From positions 8,174 through 72,173 of the forward strand of contig DATIZX010000076.1 of assembly GCA_035516795.1 (NCBI GenBank): a DNA stretch of 64,000 bases, written 5' to 3'. The notes beneath the pieces are model-generated. The model was not told the DNA's origin. It did not search any database and was given only the letters and a program-made list of their open reading frames with translations. Source of the stretch: DATJBF01 sp035516795. Lineage in GTDB: Bacteria > Verrucomicrobiota > Verrucomicrobiia > Palsa-1439. A program made the translations under genes and the position numbers. Below, piece by piece: positions 9,404 through 18,711 of the stretch. Position 1 is the first letter of the stretch. Every line of letters begins with the position of its first letter.

Positions 9404-10599
9404 TGAACCATCGGTCGTGGATGAAGGGCGGCGCCGGAATAAGCCTGCGCGATTCCTTCTGCCGCTTTCTCAATGGTATAAGCGCCCACCTTCATTCGGC
9501 ATTTCGCGCGTATTTCAGCCAAATTCATAAGTGGCAGAAATCCGGCGATGGCCGTGGCGAGCCCACTCGCTGAACCGCTTGGGAACATTCCGCCGGTCAC
9601 CCCCGGCTCGATCAGGTCCGGAGCGCAGCCCACCGCATCCGAAACGATACAGGGCAGACCGTGATGCAACGCATCGTTGACCACCAACCCCCAGGTTTCC
9701 GAATTCAGGCTCGGTAACACCAACAAATCCGCAGCATGATAATATTGGCTCAGTTGCTTCTGGTTTTGGAATCCGACGAAGCGCGTGCCAATGGCCGGTG
9801 GCTGGAGGGCCAATGTCTGAAGCCGCGGCTGAAGATTGCCGCTACCAACAAAAAGCACCACCACGCGATCGCGCATTGGGGCGGCCAAGAGCTTGATTGA
9901 CTGCAGAAGCAAGTCGGGTCCCTTACGTTTGCTCAGCTTGCCCGAGAAAAGGATTACTGCTTTGTCCGTCGGAATATTCAGTGCCGCTCGCGTCGCGCCA
10001 CGCAACCGGTCGCGAGCCGATTCGTCAGTCTGAAATGGCGTCGCGTCGACGCAGTAGGGAGAGAAGACGAGTTTGCTCTCCGGACAGCCAAGCCGCTCAA
10101 AATGCTGCTTCGATCTTTGACCGATGTACAGCAATCGTTGACAACGCGCGTAGAGCCACCGCAGCGCTTGGTCTCGCATCCAGACCTTGAGGCCGCCCGA
10201 TCTTTGGTCACTATCATTTGTCTCCGCGCGGAACAAAATCGGATAGCCAGCGCGCCAGGCAGTCAAAAAAGCTCGGCGATGAAATCGTGGACTGTAGCCC
10301 ACGATCAAAACCGCTTCGGGCGCAGCCTTCCGCAGAGCGTCTCGCAGTCCGCGCGTTGTCGCTTCGGTATCGCAGCGCGCCCCGCCTGCGGCACTGCGCG
10401 ACAGGAAATGGGAAGTGTAGCCGGTAAGCAGGTCCGTATCCCAAGCGAACACCGCACCAAATTCGCCGTCGCGATAACCGGCCACACTGAAGTCCGAGCC
10501 GTAAATCGCCGTCACCGGAACGCCGAGATTCTGCTGCAAGGCGCGGTAAACCGGTGCGTGATATTGGATCGGATGAGTTTCGATTACGGCGAGCGACAT
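9394..10599 (-). CDS. Glycosyltransferase, GT4 family
   Basis: A 401-residue GT-B glycosyltransferase. It begins MSLAVIETHPIQYHAPVYR, a start seen in GT4 enzymes that lack the usual GG loop. Donor-binding strands are AVILFSGKLSKRKGPDLLL and VVLFVGSGNLQ, and the C-terminal part has LPSLNSETWGLVVNDALHHG. ATG 10599 lies eight bases after the FkbM methyltransferase stop; longer readings would cover that gene. Substrate unknown. Confidence 0.87.
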   Translation of the reverse strand: MSLAVIETHPIQYHAPVYRALQQNLGVPVTAIYGSDFSVAGYRDGEFGAVFAWDTDLLTGYTSHFLSRSAAGGARCDTEATTRGLRDALRKAAPEAVLIVGYSPRFHRRAFLTAWRAGYPILFRAETNDSDQRSGGLKVWMRDQALRWLYARCQRLLYIGQRSKQHFERLGCPESKLVFSPYCVDATPFQTDESARDRLRGATRAALNIPTDKAVILFSGKLSKRKGPDLLLQSIKLLAAPMRDRVVVLFVGSGNLQPRLQTLALQPPAIGTRFVGFQNQKQLSQYYHAADLLVLPSLNSETWGLVVNDALHHGLPCIVSDAVGCAPDLIEPGVTGGMFPSGSASGLATAIAGFLPLMNLAEIRAKCRMKVGAYTIEKAAEGIAQAYSGAALHPRPMVQCA

Positions 10600-10607
10600 C
10601 GGACTGA

Positions 10608-11471
10608 TTACGCCAGCAATTCTGTAAGGACAGCCTTCTTTTCTTGAGGACACAGAAACAGCGTGCCCCAAATTCCTGCCGGATCGGGATGTACCGCTTG
10701 CGGGGCGCTGACCCATTTGTGGTTATTTAATCGGAAGGCAGCATAATCGCCTTGCATGACGAGATTGCTGATTGCGCGGTCCTCTTCCGGAGTGTGAGAT
10801 TCAATCAGGAAATACGGTCGAGCCTGAACGCAGCGCTCGCACTTTTGCAGGGCAAATACGCCGCCACCTTCAATGTCCATTTTGATGAAGGACGGCTGCA
10901 GATCTGATCGTGGCCCAAAGAAGAAGTCGTCCAACGTCGTGCTGTCTACGGCGATCTTGCGGGCCTGTCCACGTTCGCCAGCAGCCCAGGCTGCGTTCAG
11001 GGAAGAGACGTGGTGATGAAATCCAAGGAAGAACTCGACTGAGCCACATCTGTCGGAGCAAGCCAATGGTTCAAGATGGACGTTCGTGGCATTGTTCAAC
11101 GCCATGGTATCCTCCAGATCCTCAAAAGTGTCTGGCGCTGCCTCGAAGGCATATACGTGCCCATTCGGCACGCACCAACGCGAAAGCCAAAGGGAAAACA
11201 AGCCGATGTTTGCCCCGACGTCGCAGGCGATCGAATCTTGACGGAGAAGTCCTCCCTCCACCAGGGTTCTGGTCAAAAACCGGAAGTTTTCGGGCTCCCA
11301 TAATCCCAGCATCGCGTGATAATTGATCCGTTCGTGATAACGCAGCTTGCAACCGCGCAAGAAACCAAACGGCACCGTGTAGATCTCTCCCTCCGCGTAA
11401 CAGCGATGCAACAGGGCGCGGATCACCGCGGAGTTGATCTCGGCATTGCGAAGACGGTTCAGAAACTTCAT
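10608..11471 (-). CDS. FkbM-family methyltransferase
   Basis: A 287-residue SAM-dependent methyltransferase of the FkbM type. Motif I is ACDVGANIGLFSLWLS. The acidic residue that binds the SAM ribose is in VYAFEAAPDTFEDL. The family signature IKMDIEGGGVFALQ is present, where the usual IEGxE glutamate reads IEGGG. FkbM proteins O-methylate hydroxyl groups and are frequent in surface glycan loci. The substrate is probably a hydroxyl on a sugar of the repeat unit. It sits between two glycosyltransferases with short gaps of 8 and 18 bases. Confidence 0.88.
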   Translation of the reverse strand: MKFLNRLRNAEINSAVIRALLHRCYAEGEIYTVPFGFLRGCKLRYHERINYHAMLGLWEPENFRFLTRTLVEGGLLRQDSIACDVGANIGLFSLWLSRWCVPNGHVYAFEAAPDTFEDLEDTMALNNATNVHLEPLACSDRCGSVEFFLGFHHHVSSLNAAWAAGERGQARKIAVDSTTLDDFFFGPRSDLQPSFIKMDIEGGGVFALQKCERCVQARPYFLIESHTPEEDRAISNLVMQGDYAAFRLNNHKWVSAPQAVHPDPAGIWGTLFLCPQEKKAVLTELLA

Positions 11472-11489
11472 AAACGGAATTGCCGCGGA

Positions 11490-12653
11490 TCAATTTGCAG
11501 TTTGGGGATTACCTAAAAGCGCCAAGATGCGCGCGAATTGCGTCTCATAATTCCACTCGGCCAGGATGCGTTGACGCCCACGTTCCCCCATCGCCCGCAT
11601 TTCCGAAGGATGTTTCTGGAGCCAATCCAAAGCCGCAGCGATCGCCTTGGCGTCGTCCGGGTCAACCGCCATGGCGTATCCGTTGTCGACATACAACGCC
11701 CGCCATTCGGGCAGGTCTGATACCAGCAAGGCCAACCCGCACGCCAGATAGTCGAACGGCTTGTTGGACGCCCCGGTCATGGATTGTTCGTTGAAATCGT
11801 CGCTGTGCCGAGGCATGAATGCCAGACCGACATCTCCAGTGTGGCAGTGGTCAAGCGAATTGCTGCGCGGGACTGCGCCGATAAATTCCACCCGATTCAC
11901 CACACCCAATTCTTCGGCCAACTTTCGCAATCGCCCGGTGTAACCTTGGTGCCCGGGGGTCTCGTACCCGATAATCCGCAACCGAACTCGCTGCGCGAGA
12001 GACAACGCCTCAATCACGCTGGCGGGGAGTCGTGCGGGAACCAGCGAGCCGTGATAGACAATCCACAGATCTTTTCGCTCGTAGTGCGGATGCGGCTCTT
12101 GAACCTCGGTTTTCCGCGGGCAGTTCCAGACGCACTTCACTTGCGCCCCATCGCCGATATCCTGGCGAAAACGCTCCGCGCGCTTTTCATTGGGCAGAAT
12201 GCAAAAGGCCGCGCGCCGTGCGAGTTGACGGCGTGTCCACAAGATGATGCGCATGAAACAGGACCTCTCGTCCGGCCGGCCGTTCACAGGAGAGGGAGAA
12301 TCGTGTTCGTGATAAATCACCCGAATTCCCGGCATGTAGCTCAACAATAATCCCGGCGGACAAGCAAACTTATCAGACGCATAAATCCAGCTTGATCGCC
12401 AAAATAGACTGTGGAGCATGGCCCAGAAGACATATCGGGTGTAGTGAAGTTTTTGACGCCAGCCGGGACGACAAAGCGGAAGTTGTCGAATCGCTATATT
12501 CGAGTGCCGGGGAAACTGCAATGAACCGATGTTTTCCATCTCGACCCCGAGAAACAGCACGCGCCACCCCGCATCTGCGAGAATTCGAGAGCTATGTTCG
12601 AGCGGCGGATACGCCGCCGGGTTGGTGTATTGGATGTAGGAGATGCGATGCAT
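11490..12653 (-). CDS. Glycosyltransferase, GT4-like
   Basis: A 387-residue GT-B protein. The N-terminal part (MHRISYIQYTNPAAYPPLEH) has no GG loop but keeps the first strand, and HEHDSP follows the membrane-facing hydrophobic stretch around residues 65-120. Donor-domain strands include LWIVYHGSLVPARLPASVIE and KPFDYLACGLALLVSDLPEW. The start directly abuts the upstream stop codon (TGA then ATG). Function is inferred from fold and context. Confidence 0.83.
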   Translation of the reverse strand: MHRISYIQYTNPAAYPPLEHSSRILADAGWRVLFLGVEMENIGSLQFPRHSNIAIRQLPLCRPGWRQKLHYTRYVFWAMLHSLFWRSSWIYASDKFACPPGLLLSYMPGIRVIYHEHDSPSPVNGRPDERSCFMRIILWTRRQLARRAAFCILPNEKRAERFRQDIGDGAQVKCVWNCPRKTEVQEPHPHYERKDLWIVYHGSLVPARLPASVIEALSLAQRVRLRIIGYETPGHQGYTGRLRKLAEELGVVNRVEFIGAVPRSNSLDHCHTGDVGLAFMPRHSDDFNEQSMTGASNKPFDYLACGLALLVSDLPEWRALYVDNGYAMAVDPDDAKAIAAALDWLQKHPSEMRAMGERGRQRILAEWNYETQFARILALLGNPQTAN

Positions 12654-14033
12654 TCAACCGGTGTGGGTCGAGAACGCGGAGAGGGCTGATTTTGTGGATG
12701 ACGCGTTCGATTTGAGCAGCGAAGCGTAAAGATCGAGCATCTCGCGGGCAATTTGTGCGCTGGTTCGAGGCGGACGTACTCCTGCCTTTAGCTTGGCCAG
12801 CAGAGTGCGGTCGGCTGCCAGCGCCTGCAACACGTCTACCCAAGACCGCGGAGCATCCGGCTCGATCAGCAGCCCGTTAACTTGGTGCTGAACAATTTCT
12901 GCAATGCCGCCGATATTCCAGCCAATGACCGGTGTACCGGCGGCAAAGGCCTCCAGCGCTACCAACGGACCCGTTTCCAACCATTGCGACGGGACAGCCA
13001 GAACGTCGTAGTCGCGCAATCGAATCACAACTTGACCCGTTGGAAGCGGTTCGCAGAAATTAATGCGTGGGTCCTCGTTGGCGAGCAACCGAACTCTTTG
13101 TGAATACTGTTTGTTCGCGGCGCTTTGCACCACCCCGTAAATATCGAGCTGGGCGTTCATGCTGGGTGCGGCACGCCAGGCTTGAATGAGGACATGGACA
13201 CCTTTCGTTGGATCCAGCCGGCCAAAGAAAGCAACGCGCAACGGACCGCGAGGATCGCGCAAAGGAGCGGCAGGCTTCGTCCGAGCGCCTTCTGCGAGAC
13301 GAATCCCGTGGCGACAGAGCGTTATTTTCTCCGCGGGAATATCATTCAGCAGCAGAAGGTCGCGCACCCAACGGCAAACCGCGACGATTCGATCGGCCTC
13401 TGCGGAGAGAGAGCGAAACGTAGCCTGACGCAGCGCAACCAGCTCACTCATGCGCAAGGCTGTCCATATCCCTCCATGAAGTCCCGCATTTCCGAGGCTA
13501 CGACCCACTGCAGGAGGAAGCGCACCCGCGAGCCATGCCGCCGGTTGATTCAGACCCAAGCCGTGCAAGGTGCACCCGGCGCACTCTCGCACGCTCATTT
13601 TTCCATCACAGAATTCCTTTCCCCACCGCAGCAATGTGCCCCGCTGACAGCTTACCGTAGGCGTATGATAGGTGAACACCACCGGCAGCCGGCGCTTTTT
13701 CGCCGCGCGTAGAAGACGGATCGATGCCCCTTGGGTAAACGCATGCAAATGCAGCAGATCCGCCTTTTCGTCGTCCAGAATCTCCTCAAATTCAGCAGCG
13801 GCATGGGGGTCGCCTTCGCCGTAGAGTTGGCGAAGATCAACGCTGCCGCCGCAGACGGCGAACCGCCGGACGCGCAGTCCATTCAGAGAGTGGCTCCCGG
13901 AAACCGTGGCCGGTGCGGCCACCACCGTCTCGACGCCCATTTCGAGAAGGTCGCGGGCCAAACCGTCCACATAAACTTCGGTGCCGCCCATGGAGTCCGG
14001 CGCGAAACAGAAAGGAACATGGATAATTTTCAC
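12654..14033 (-). CDS. Glycosyltransferase, GT4 family
   Basis: A 459-residue GT-B glycosyltransferase. It starts with GTG inside a GTGA overlap with the PIG-L gene and opens MKIIHVPFCFAPDSMGGTEV, giving the first strand and the GGTE loop. The central region has YHTPTVSCQRGTLLRWG with a cysteine-containing insert (CDGKMSVRECAGC) seen in a subset of GT4 enzymes. The donor domain shows LRVAFFGRLDPTKGVHVLI, and TGPLVALEAFAAGTPVIGWN carries the E-x7-E region in altered form. Substrate unknown. Confidence 0.88.
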   Translation of the reverse strand: MKIIHVPFCFAPDSMGGTEVYVDGLARDLLEMGVETVVAAPATVSGSHSLNGLRVRRFAVCGGSVDLRQLYGEGDPHAAAEFEEILDDEKADLLHLHAFTQGASIRLLRAAKKRRLPVVFTYHTPTVSCQRGTLLRWGKEFCDGKMSVRECAGCTLHGLGLNQPAAWLAGALPPAVGRSLGNAGLHGGIWTALRMSELVALRQATFRSLSAEADRIVAVCRWVRDLLLLNDIPAEKITLCRHGIRLAEGARTKPAAPLRDPRGPLRVAFFGRLDPTKGVHVLIQAWRAAPSMNAQLDIYGVVQSAANKQYSQRVRLLANEDPRINFCEPLPTGQVVIRLRDYDVLAVPSQWLETGPLVALEAFAAGTPVIGWNIGGIAEIVQHQVNGLLIEPDAPRSWVDVLQALAADRTLLAKLKAGVRPPRTSAQIAREMLDLYASLLKSNASSTKSALSAFSTHTG

Positions 14034-14986
14034 AGGCTTTTCGAGAGGGAGAGAACCTCGGCCGGCGTTAAGCCCAGAAGGGAAGCGCCGCTGTTGCGAA
14101 TTCGACCGCGGACCCCGTACAAGTCGGACACCATCTCGCAGTATTCGGCATTGGGCAAGACCAGGAACGCTTCGGCTGCACCCGAGCGGCGACTTGACAG
14201 CGCCGCGTGATAGGCGCGGACGCGAGCGAGGCCGGAGGCATAGCTCGCATAATCAACCGTGCGCAATTGACTTTGATAGTTTTCGATCAGTGCGAGCTTC
14301 GCGGACAGGAACTGGGTAATGTCAAAAATCGCATTCGGTTCCAACAGAGACCAGACCTCATATCCAAGCACCATCGCATCGAGATCGGCGCAGGCCCAAG
14401 CGTAGAGAAGATTGGTCCACCGGTGGTCGGCTTGATCATCCAGAAACCAGGGCAACAGCACCGTATCCGGCCGAATTTCTGCCACGGCCGATTGCAGGAG
14501 TTCCACTGCTGACGGGAAAAAAGGAAGATCGCCGTCCGGGAAGTCAAGATGGCGAACCGACGCGGCCTGCAACGCCTCCGCAGTCTTGCGAAACTCGGCT
14601 TTGCGAGTTTCGACCAATTTGGCTCGGGCCTCGGCAGCGGCAGTTTCGAAGTGTTCCACCCCACGCTCCCCATTGCAGAGACAGACCAAATGGATGCTGG
14701 CCAGACCGCGATGCGCCAGTAACAACCCGCCTGCGCCGATGCTCTCGTCGTCCGGATGCGGAGAGAGCACCAAGATGCGTTGGCCGATTGGAGCCTTGAG
14801 TTGACGGGGTTCCCAAGCTCGCGCCAGCAATTTGCGGCGCACCAGATACTCCTCTTTGGAGCCAGTCATTAGTTGCGGCTTTACGTAACCGAGGAAACGT
14901 GAGTAGGAGAAAAATCCACTCAACCAACGGCGCGGATGAACCCCCTTTTGATGCAGCAAGTGCTTGATCGACGATGGAAAACTCAT
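14030..14986 (-). CDS. PIG-L family deacetylase (N-acetylsugar deacetylase-like)
   Basis: A 318-residue LmbE/PIG-L protein. The zinc-binding signature is VLSPHPDDESIGAGG (HPDD), with the third ligand region in DDQADHRWTN. These enzymes remove acetyl groups from GlcNAc-type sugars or act on related amides. ATG 14986 is preferred to a TTG at 15010, which would overlap the upstream gene. An N-terminal basic extension precedes the catalytic fold. It probably N-deacetylates a sugar of the glycan or its lipid-linked precursor; a second, shorter PIG-L protein is encoded at 27809-28465. Confidence 0.86.
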   Translation of the reverse strand: MSFPSSIKHLLHQKGVHPRRWLSGFFSYSRFLGYVKPQLMTGSKEEYLVRRKLLARAWEPRQLKAPIGQRILVLSPHPDDESIGAGGLLLAHRGLASIHLVCLCNGERGVEHFETAAAEARAKLVETRKAEFRKTAEALQAASVRHLDFPDGDLPFFPSAVELLQSAVAEIRPDTVLLPWFLDDQADHRWTNLLYAWACADLDAMVLGYEVWSLLEPNAIFDITQFLSAKLALIENYQSQLRTVDYASYASGLARVRAYHAALSSRRSGAAEAFLVLPNAEYCEMVSDLYGVRGRIRNSGASLLGLTPAEVLSLSKSL

Positions 14987-14988
14987 AA

Positions 14989-15987
14989 TTATGAGTGTTT
15001 TCGTGAGCAAGAATGACGCCCGCTGGAGGAAGCTTTCAGGAGTGCCTTGCTCTTGCGGTAGGTGAGCGCCAACCCTTCCGCGCGGCGATAGCCGACGATT
15101 CTGGCGGCCAGCGCCAGTCGCTTCGGGTGAGATGGAGCATATCCCCCCGGACTGAGCCGGTTCAGCGCCCCGTAAGCCGCCTCGAACGTATCGGGATTAT
15201 TCTCGTAGGTGGCGCGAGCCACCTGCTCGAAAACGCGGATGAGCGCGGCCCGGCGTTTCTCCGTCAAACCGCCGTGACCGTGGAACCATTCCTCAACCTC
15301 ACAGGCGTTGCGGAAGCAGTCCGCAACAAACGCAGCAGGATCCCTCCGTGAGAGAGACGACTGTGAATGCACCCGATAATACGCCACAATACCCCGGCAG
15401 TAAGTGAATTCAGCATTGTGTAGGGCGCAGTCGAGCGCAAACCGAGCGTCCTGAATGATCGGCAGATTCTCATTCCAGCCTCCCACGCGCTCCACGATGC
15501 TCCGGCGAAATAGGTAGGCCGCCGGCGGGCACCAGAAATCGACGAGCAACGCAATTTCCGGCTCTTCTTCCATCCGCCGCTGCATGACATCGCCGGGCTT
15601 GAACCCGCTGTTCTCGTGGACAATTAACCCCTGCCAATCACCGTAGGCCACATCCGCTCCGGTGTTTTCGAGCGCCTGCACCTGGCGCATGAGTTTGTCT
15701 CGCACCAGCAAGTCGTCAGCATCGAGATACTGGATGAACTCGCCCCGGGCCTCGCGGGTTCCGGCGTTGCGAGCCTGGCTTGCGCCTTTGCTTTCCGCTC
15801 GCAGCAAACGAGCGGTGGGAAATTTCGTGCTGACGATCTCCGCGCTGGCATCCGTCGAATTATCGTCAACGACAATGACTTCGATAAGGTGCCGCGGATA
15901 CGTTTGCCCCTCGACGCTGGCGAGGGTTTCCTCAATCCAGCGCTCGGCATTGAACATCGGAATGATGACACTGACGAGATGATTCAT
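14989..15987 (-). CDS. Glycosyltransferase, GT2 family
   Basis: A 332-residue GT-A glycosyltransferase. It begins MNHLVSVIIPMFNAERWIEE and has VIVVDDNSTDASA for nucleotide binding. EFIQYLDADDLLVRDK contains the DxD metal-binding motif (DAD). ATG 15987 overlaps the upstream stop as ATGA. This is an inverting family-2 sugar transferase; the sugar is unknown. The C-terminal 100 residues are helical and basic. Confidence 0.9.
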   Translation of the reverse strand: MNHLVSVIIPMFNAERWIEETLASVEGQTYPRHLIEVIVVDDNSTDASAEIVSTKFPTARLLRAESKGASQARNAGTREARGEFIQYLDADDLLVRDKLMRQVQALENTGADVAYGDWQGLIVHENSGFKPGDVMQRRMEEEPEIALLVDFWCPPAAYLFRRSIVERVGGWNENLPIIQDARFALDCALHNAEFTYCRGIVAYYRVHSQSSLSRRDPAAFVADCFRNACEVEEWFHGHGGLTEKRRAALIRVFEQVARATYENNPDTFEAAYGALNRLSPGGYAPSHPKRLALAARIVGYRRAEGLALTYRKSKALLKASSSGRHSCSRKHS

Positions 15988-17009
15988 GCGTTGGCTTCCC
16001 GTTGGTGGTGGCGCCGTCCATTCGGGAACAGCAAGCACCTGATTGCACCGAGCGTGAAGCGCGTCATGCGAACCTGCGGATCTCGGCAAGCGGCAAGAGC
16101 GATTCGCGCGGCACGCGTCAGACGAGGGCGGCGCGTATCCTCCGTGAACTGTGGGAGAAGCTTCCACCAGTCCAACGTGCGCAGTCGCCAGTCACTGGCG
16201 CGGCGTGTGGGAGCTGTCGGCCCGGCGGTGCGCAGCTTGACAATCACCCGGTAGAAATCGTCGATCATATGCTGGTGGGCACTGACGGTCTTGGACCGCG
16301 AATGCAGGCGGAAATGCGCCAAGACGTCGGGAAGATAGTTCAGCCGCGGAAACAGGCTGAGATAGCGTAGCGTCAGATCCCAGTCGAACGCGTATTGGAA
16401 GGATTCGTCGATGCCGCCGCAGGCGATCACTTTGTCACGCCTGAGCCAAAGGCCGGGTTGGTGATAGACACTCGACTGATTTCCGCGGATCAATTTTCCT
16501 GCTTCGAGTTCTTTCGATACGAGCGGCTCCCAATAGCCATGATCGTCGAAGTTGATCACCGTACCAGCAACTCCGTCAGCGTCGCCAAAGCTTCGAGCGA
16601 TCCTGCCCAGCGCGTCCGGTAGGAGGTAGTCATCAGAATTAATCCAATTGAAGATTGCGCCTGTGCAGCGCGCCAAGCCTTTGTTAATGGCATGTGCTTG
16701 TCCCTCGTCGCGCTCGCTTACCCAATAGGTCAACCAAGGTTCGTATTTCTTGATGATCCCGATGCTGCCATCCGTGGAACCGCCGTCGATTATGATGTAT
16801 TCCAGTTGAGGATAGCCCTGCAGCAAGATCGAACGAATCGTTTCTTCCAGGAAGGCGCCTTGGTTAAACGAGGGCGTCACAATGGAAATGGTTGGCCACG
16901 CGGCCGTCTCTTGCGCAGTAGTCGCCAAGACAGGGCTTTCTTCCGTCCATGGCCAGCCGCTGCATCCTGACGGGGGCGGCGGCAATTCAGTTAGACGCGG
17001 TGTTACCAT
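15984..17009 (-). CDS. Glycosyltransferase, GT2 family
   Basis: A 341-residue GT-A enzyme. After a proline-rich N-terminus comes TISIVTPSFNQGAFLEETI, then YIIIDGGSTDGSIGII and GAIFNWINSDDYLLPDA, in which NSDD is the DxD-type motif. It matches the WcaA-like subgroup that often glycosylates O-antigen or colanic-type repeats. ATG 17009 overlaps the deacetylase gene by seven bases. Sugar specificity unknown. Confidence 0.9.
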   Translation of the reverse strand: MVTPRLTELPPPPSGCSGWPWTEESPVLATTAQETAAWPTISIVTPSFNQGAFLEETIRSILLQGYPQLEYIIIDGGSTDGSIGIIKKYEPWLTYWVSERDEGQAHAINKGLARCTGAIFNWINSDDYLLPDALGRIARSFGDADGVAGTVINFDDHGYWEPLVSKELEAGKLIRGNQSSVYHQPGLWLRRDKVIACGGIDESFQYAFDWDLTLRYLSLFPRLNYLPDVLAHFRLHSRSKTVSAHQHMIDDFYRVIVKLRTAGPTAPTRRASDWRLRTLDWWKLLPQFTEDTRRPRLTRAARIALAACRDPQVRMTRFTLGAIRCLLFPNGRRHHQREANA

Positions 17010-17740
17010 TGGGTGAGCGGCGGGTAGTACCAGTCTTGCTTCACGGGCCGCGCACACTGAAACATTTCTGGAAGGGTCACAAACCGGTAGCCTTTGCCGG
17101 CTGATGCGAGAAAGATTTCCAGCGCCGTCAGCATCGAGTCTCGTTCGGGACGCGGCAAGGGATTCTCTTCCGGACTGGGCGGCTGAAACAGTGAATCATG
17201 CAACAGCACTACGCTGCCCGGTCGCACACCTTTCGCCAGGCCATCCGCCATCCGCTCTGGTTCGCTGTCCCACCAGTCGCCGACTTCCAAACTCCAGGCG
17301 ATGACTTCAAAGCCTGCCAGCAGGGAATCCAAGCGCGAAGACCTGTTCTGGCTGCCCCACGGGGGTCGAAACAATCGCAGCCCGTAAGGCGCCAACGCAC
17401 GGTGACAGTCCCGCAGTTGGGCGCGTCGTTCGACGGAGGGAATCTCGATAAACGACGGGTGACTCCAAGAATGATTGGCAATCGCGTGGCCGGCTTGTGC
17501 AACCTGAGCCACGAGCTGATGATGCTTCTGCGCGGCTTGCCCCACCATGAAGAAAGTCGCGCGTGCTTCGAATTTCTCCAAGATCTCGAGCACGCGGGGC
17601 GTGTACACGGGATGCGGCCCGTCGTCAAACGTCAAGGCTGCGATCGATTCGTCCGTCTCGAAGTACATGACGGTGCCAATCACATGACGGGCAACGCGCC
17701 CGACACGATTGCGCACCGCTGCTCTAATTCTGCTGGTCAT
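17003..17740 (-). CDS. Polysaccharide deacetylase (NodB homology domain, CE4)
   Basis: A 245-residue carbohydrate esterase family 4 protein. Motif 1, TFDDGPH, contains the catalytic base and metal aspartate. Motif 2, HSWSHPS, supplies the two metal histidines. Motif 3 is RPPWGS and VVLLHDS is motif 5. There is no clear signal peptide, so action may be cytoplasmic or at the inner membrane on lipid-linked glycan. ATG 17740 overlaps the upstream gene by 17 bases. It would remove acetyl groups from N-acetylhexosamines. Confidence 0.9.
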   Translation of the reverse strand: MTSRIRAAVRNRVGRVARHVIGTVMYFETDESIAALTFDDGPHPVYTPRVLEILEKFEARATFFMVGQAAQKHHQLVAQVAQAGHAIANHSWSHPSFIEIPSVERRAQLRDCHRALAPYGLRLFRPPWGSQNRSSRLDSLLAGFEVIAWSLEVGDWWDSEPERMADGLAKGVRPGSVVLLHDSLFQPPSPEENPLPRPERDSMLTALEIFLASAGKGYRFVTLPEMFQCARPVKQDWYYPPLTQW

Positions 17741-18689
17741 AACGTTGCTGGCTGGAATGCGCGACCGGTGATCCGAGCAACCGTCCGAGGACGCGATCAA
17801 GCTTGTTTCGTCGTTTGGGCGGTGGATTCAAGGACGTCTGCTCGAGGAAAAAACGATCCGCAGCGCCATCCGGAATCATGTGGGGCGGATGCCGCAGAGG
17901 GAACTCCATGGGTGCGGTGGCGACATTGGCCCACTTATCTTTCGCATGTCTTGTGTGCGTGGCATCCTTGCTGAACCCAATATTCGTCAGCAATTCGACA
18001 TTGGGTACGGCGGCGAGACCGCTCTGTGTCCAAAAGCTAAACGTCCACTGATAATCCCAATAATCGGCCGACTTCCCATCGCGATGAGCTTGATCGAAGA
18101 TTTTCATCCAGTGATCGACGTGCCGACGCTCCGCTAGAATGTCCAGAAGCCAGGGTGTAGAACGCAGATTCTCCCACTTGGTGATTTCGGGGTCGAAGTG
18201 CCGCCAGGCACGCCGCCATGTGGCCCAACCACCCGCACAGATATTATGGCGCGAGAAATAGTAACTATACGAGCCGCGTCGCTGACCAAGCTGGAAATTA
18301 TTCCCTGCGACATGCATCACCCGTTCGTCCTCCGCATATCGTTCCAGCAATTCATCGCAGAACCGGAAGAATGTCAGGTGCGGTACGCAGTCGTCTTCGA
18401 GAATAATTGCGCGATCGACGTTCTCGAATACCCAGTCGATACCGGTGGCCGGGCGCTGTCCGCAACCGAGATTGATGTCCGAGAAATTTCGCCGTACCTC
18501 GCATTCCCAATCCACGTCCTCAACAATTTTCCGCGCCGCCGCACACCGTTCGATATCGCCGGGCACGTTCGCGCGCGGACCGTCGGCGATCAAAAAAAGC
18601 TCTCGCGGCTGAGCCGCTCTGATTTCGGCGAACACGCGCCCCGTGGTATCGGGACGGTTGAAAAGCACAAACGCGATGGGAGCTTTCAT
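17724..18689 (-). CDS. Glycosyltransferase-like protein (GT2-related, HlpA-like)
   Basis: A 321-residue GT-A-like protein starting MKAPIAFVLFNRPDTTGRVF. It carries WVFENVDRAIILEDDCVPH, where EDD is the metal-binding motif of this family, and a conserved WATWRRAWRHFDP block. It is a clear paralogue of the protein at 22452-23432 (same motifs, similar length). ATG 18689 is used; the alternative TTG 18704 adds five residues. Its role is transfer of a sugar in the polysaccharide pathway; specificity unknown. Confidence 0.82.
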   Translation of the reverse strand: MKAPIAFVLFNRPDTTGRVFAEIRAAQPRELFLIADGPRANVPGDIERCAAARKIVEDVDWECEVRRNFSDINLGCGQRPATGIDWVFENVDRAIILEDDCVPHLTFFRFCDELLERYAEDERVMHVAGNNFQLGQRRGSYSYYFSRHNICAGGWATWRRAWRHFDPEITKWENLRSTPWLLDILAERRHVDHWMKIFDQAHRDGKSADYWDYQWTFSFWTQSGLAAVPNVELLTNIGFSKDATHTRHAKDKWANVATAPMEFPLRHPPHMIPDGAADRFFLEQTSLNPPPKRRNKLDRVLGRLLGSPVAHSSQQRYDQQN

Positions 18690-18711
18690 GTCGAGATGGG
18701 GCAATGCGTTC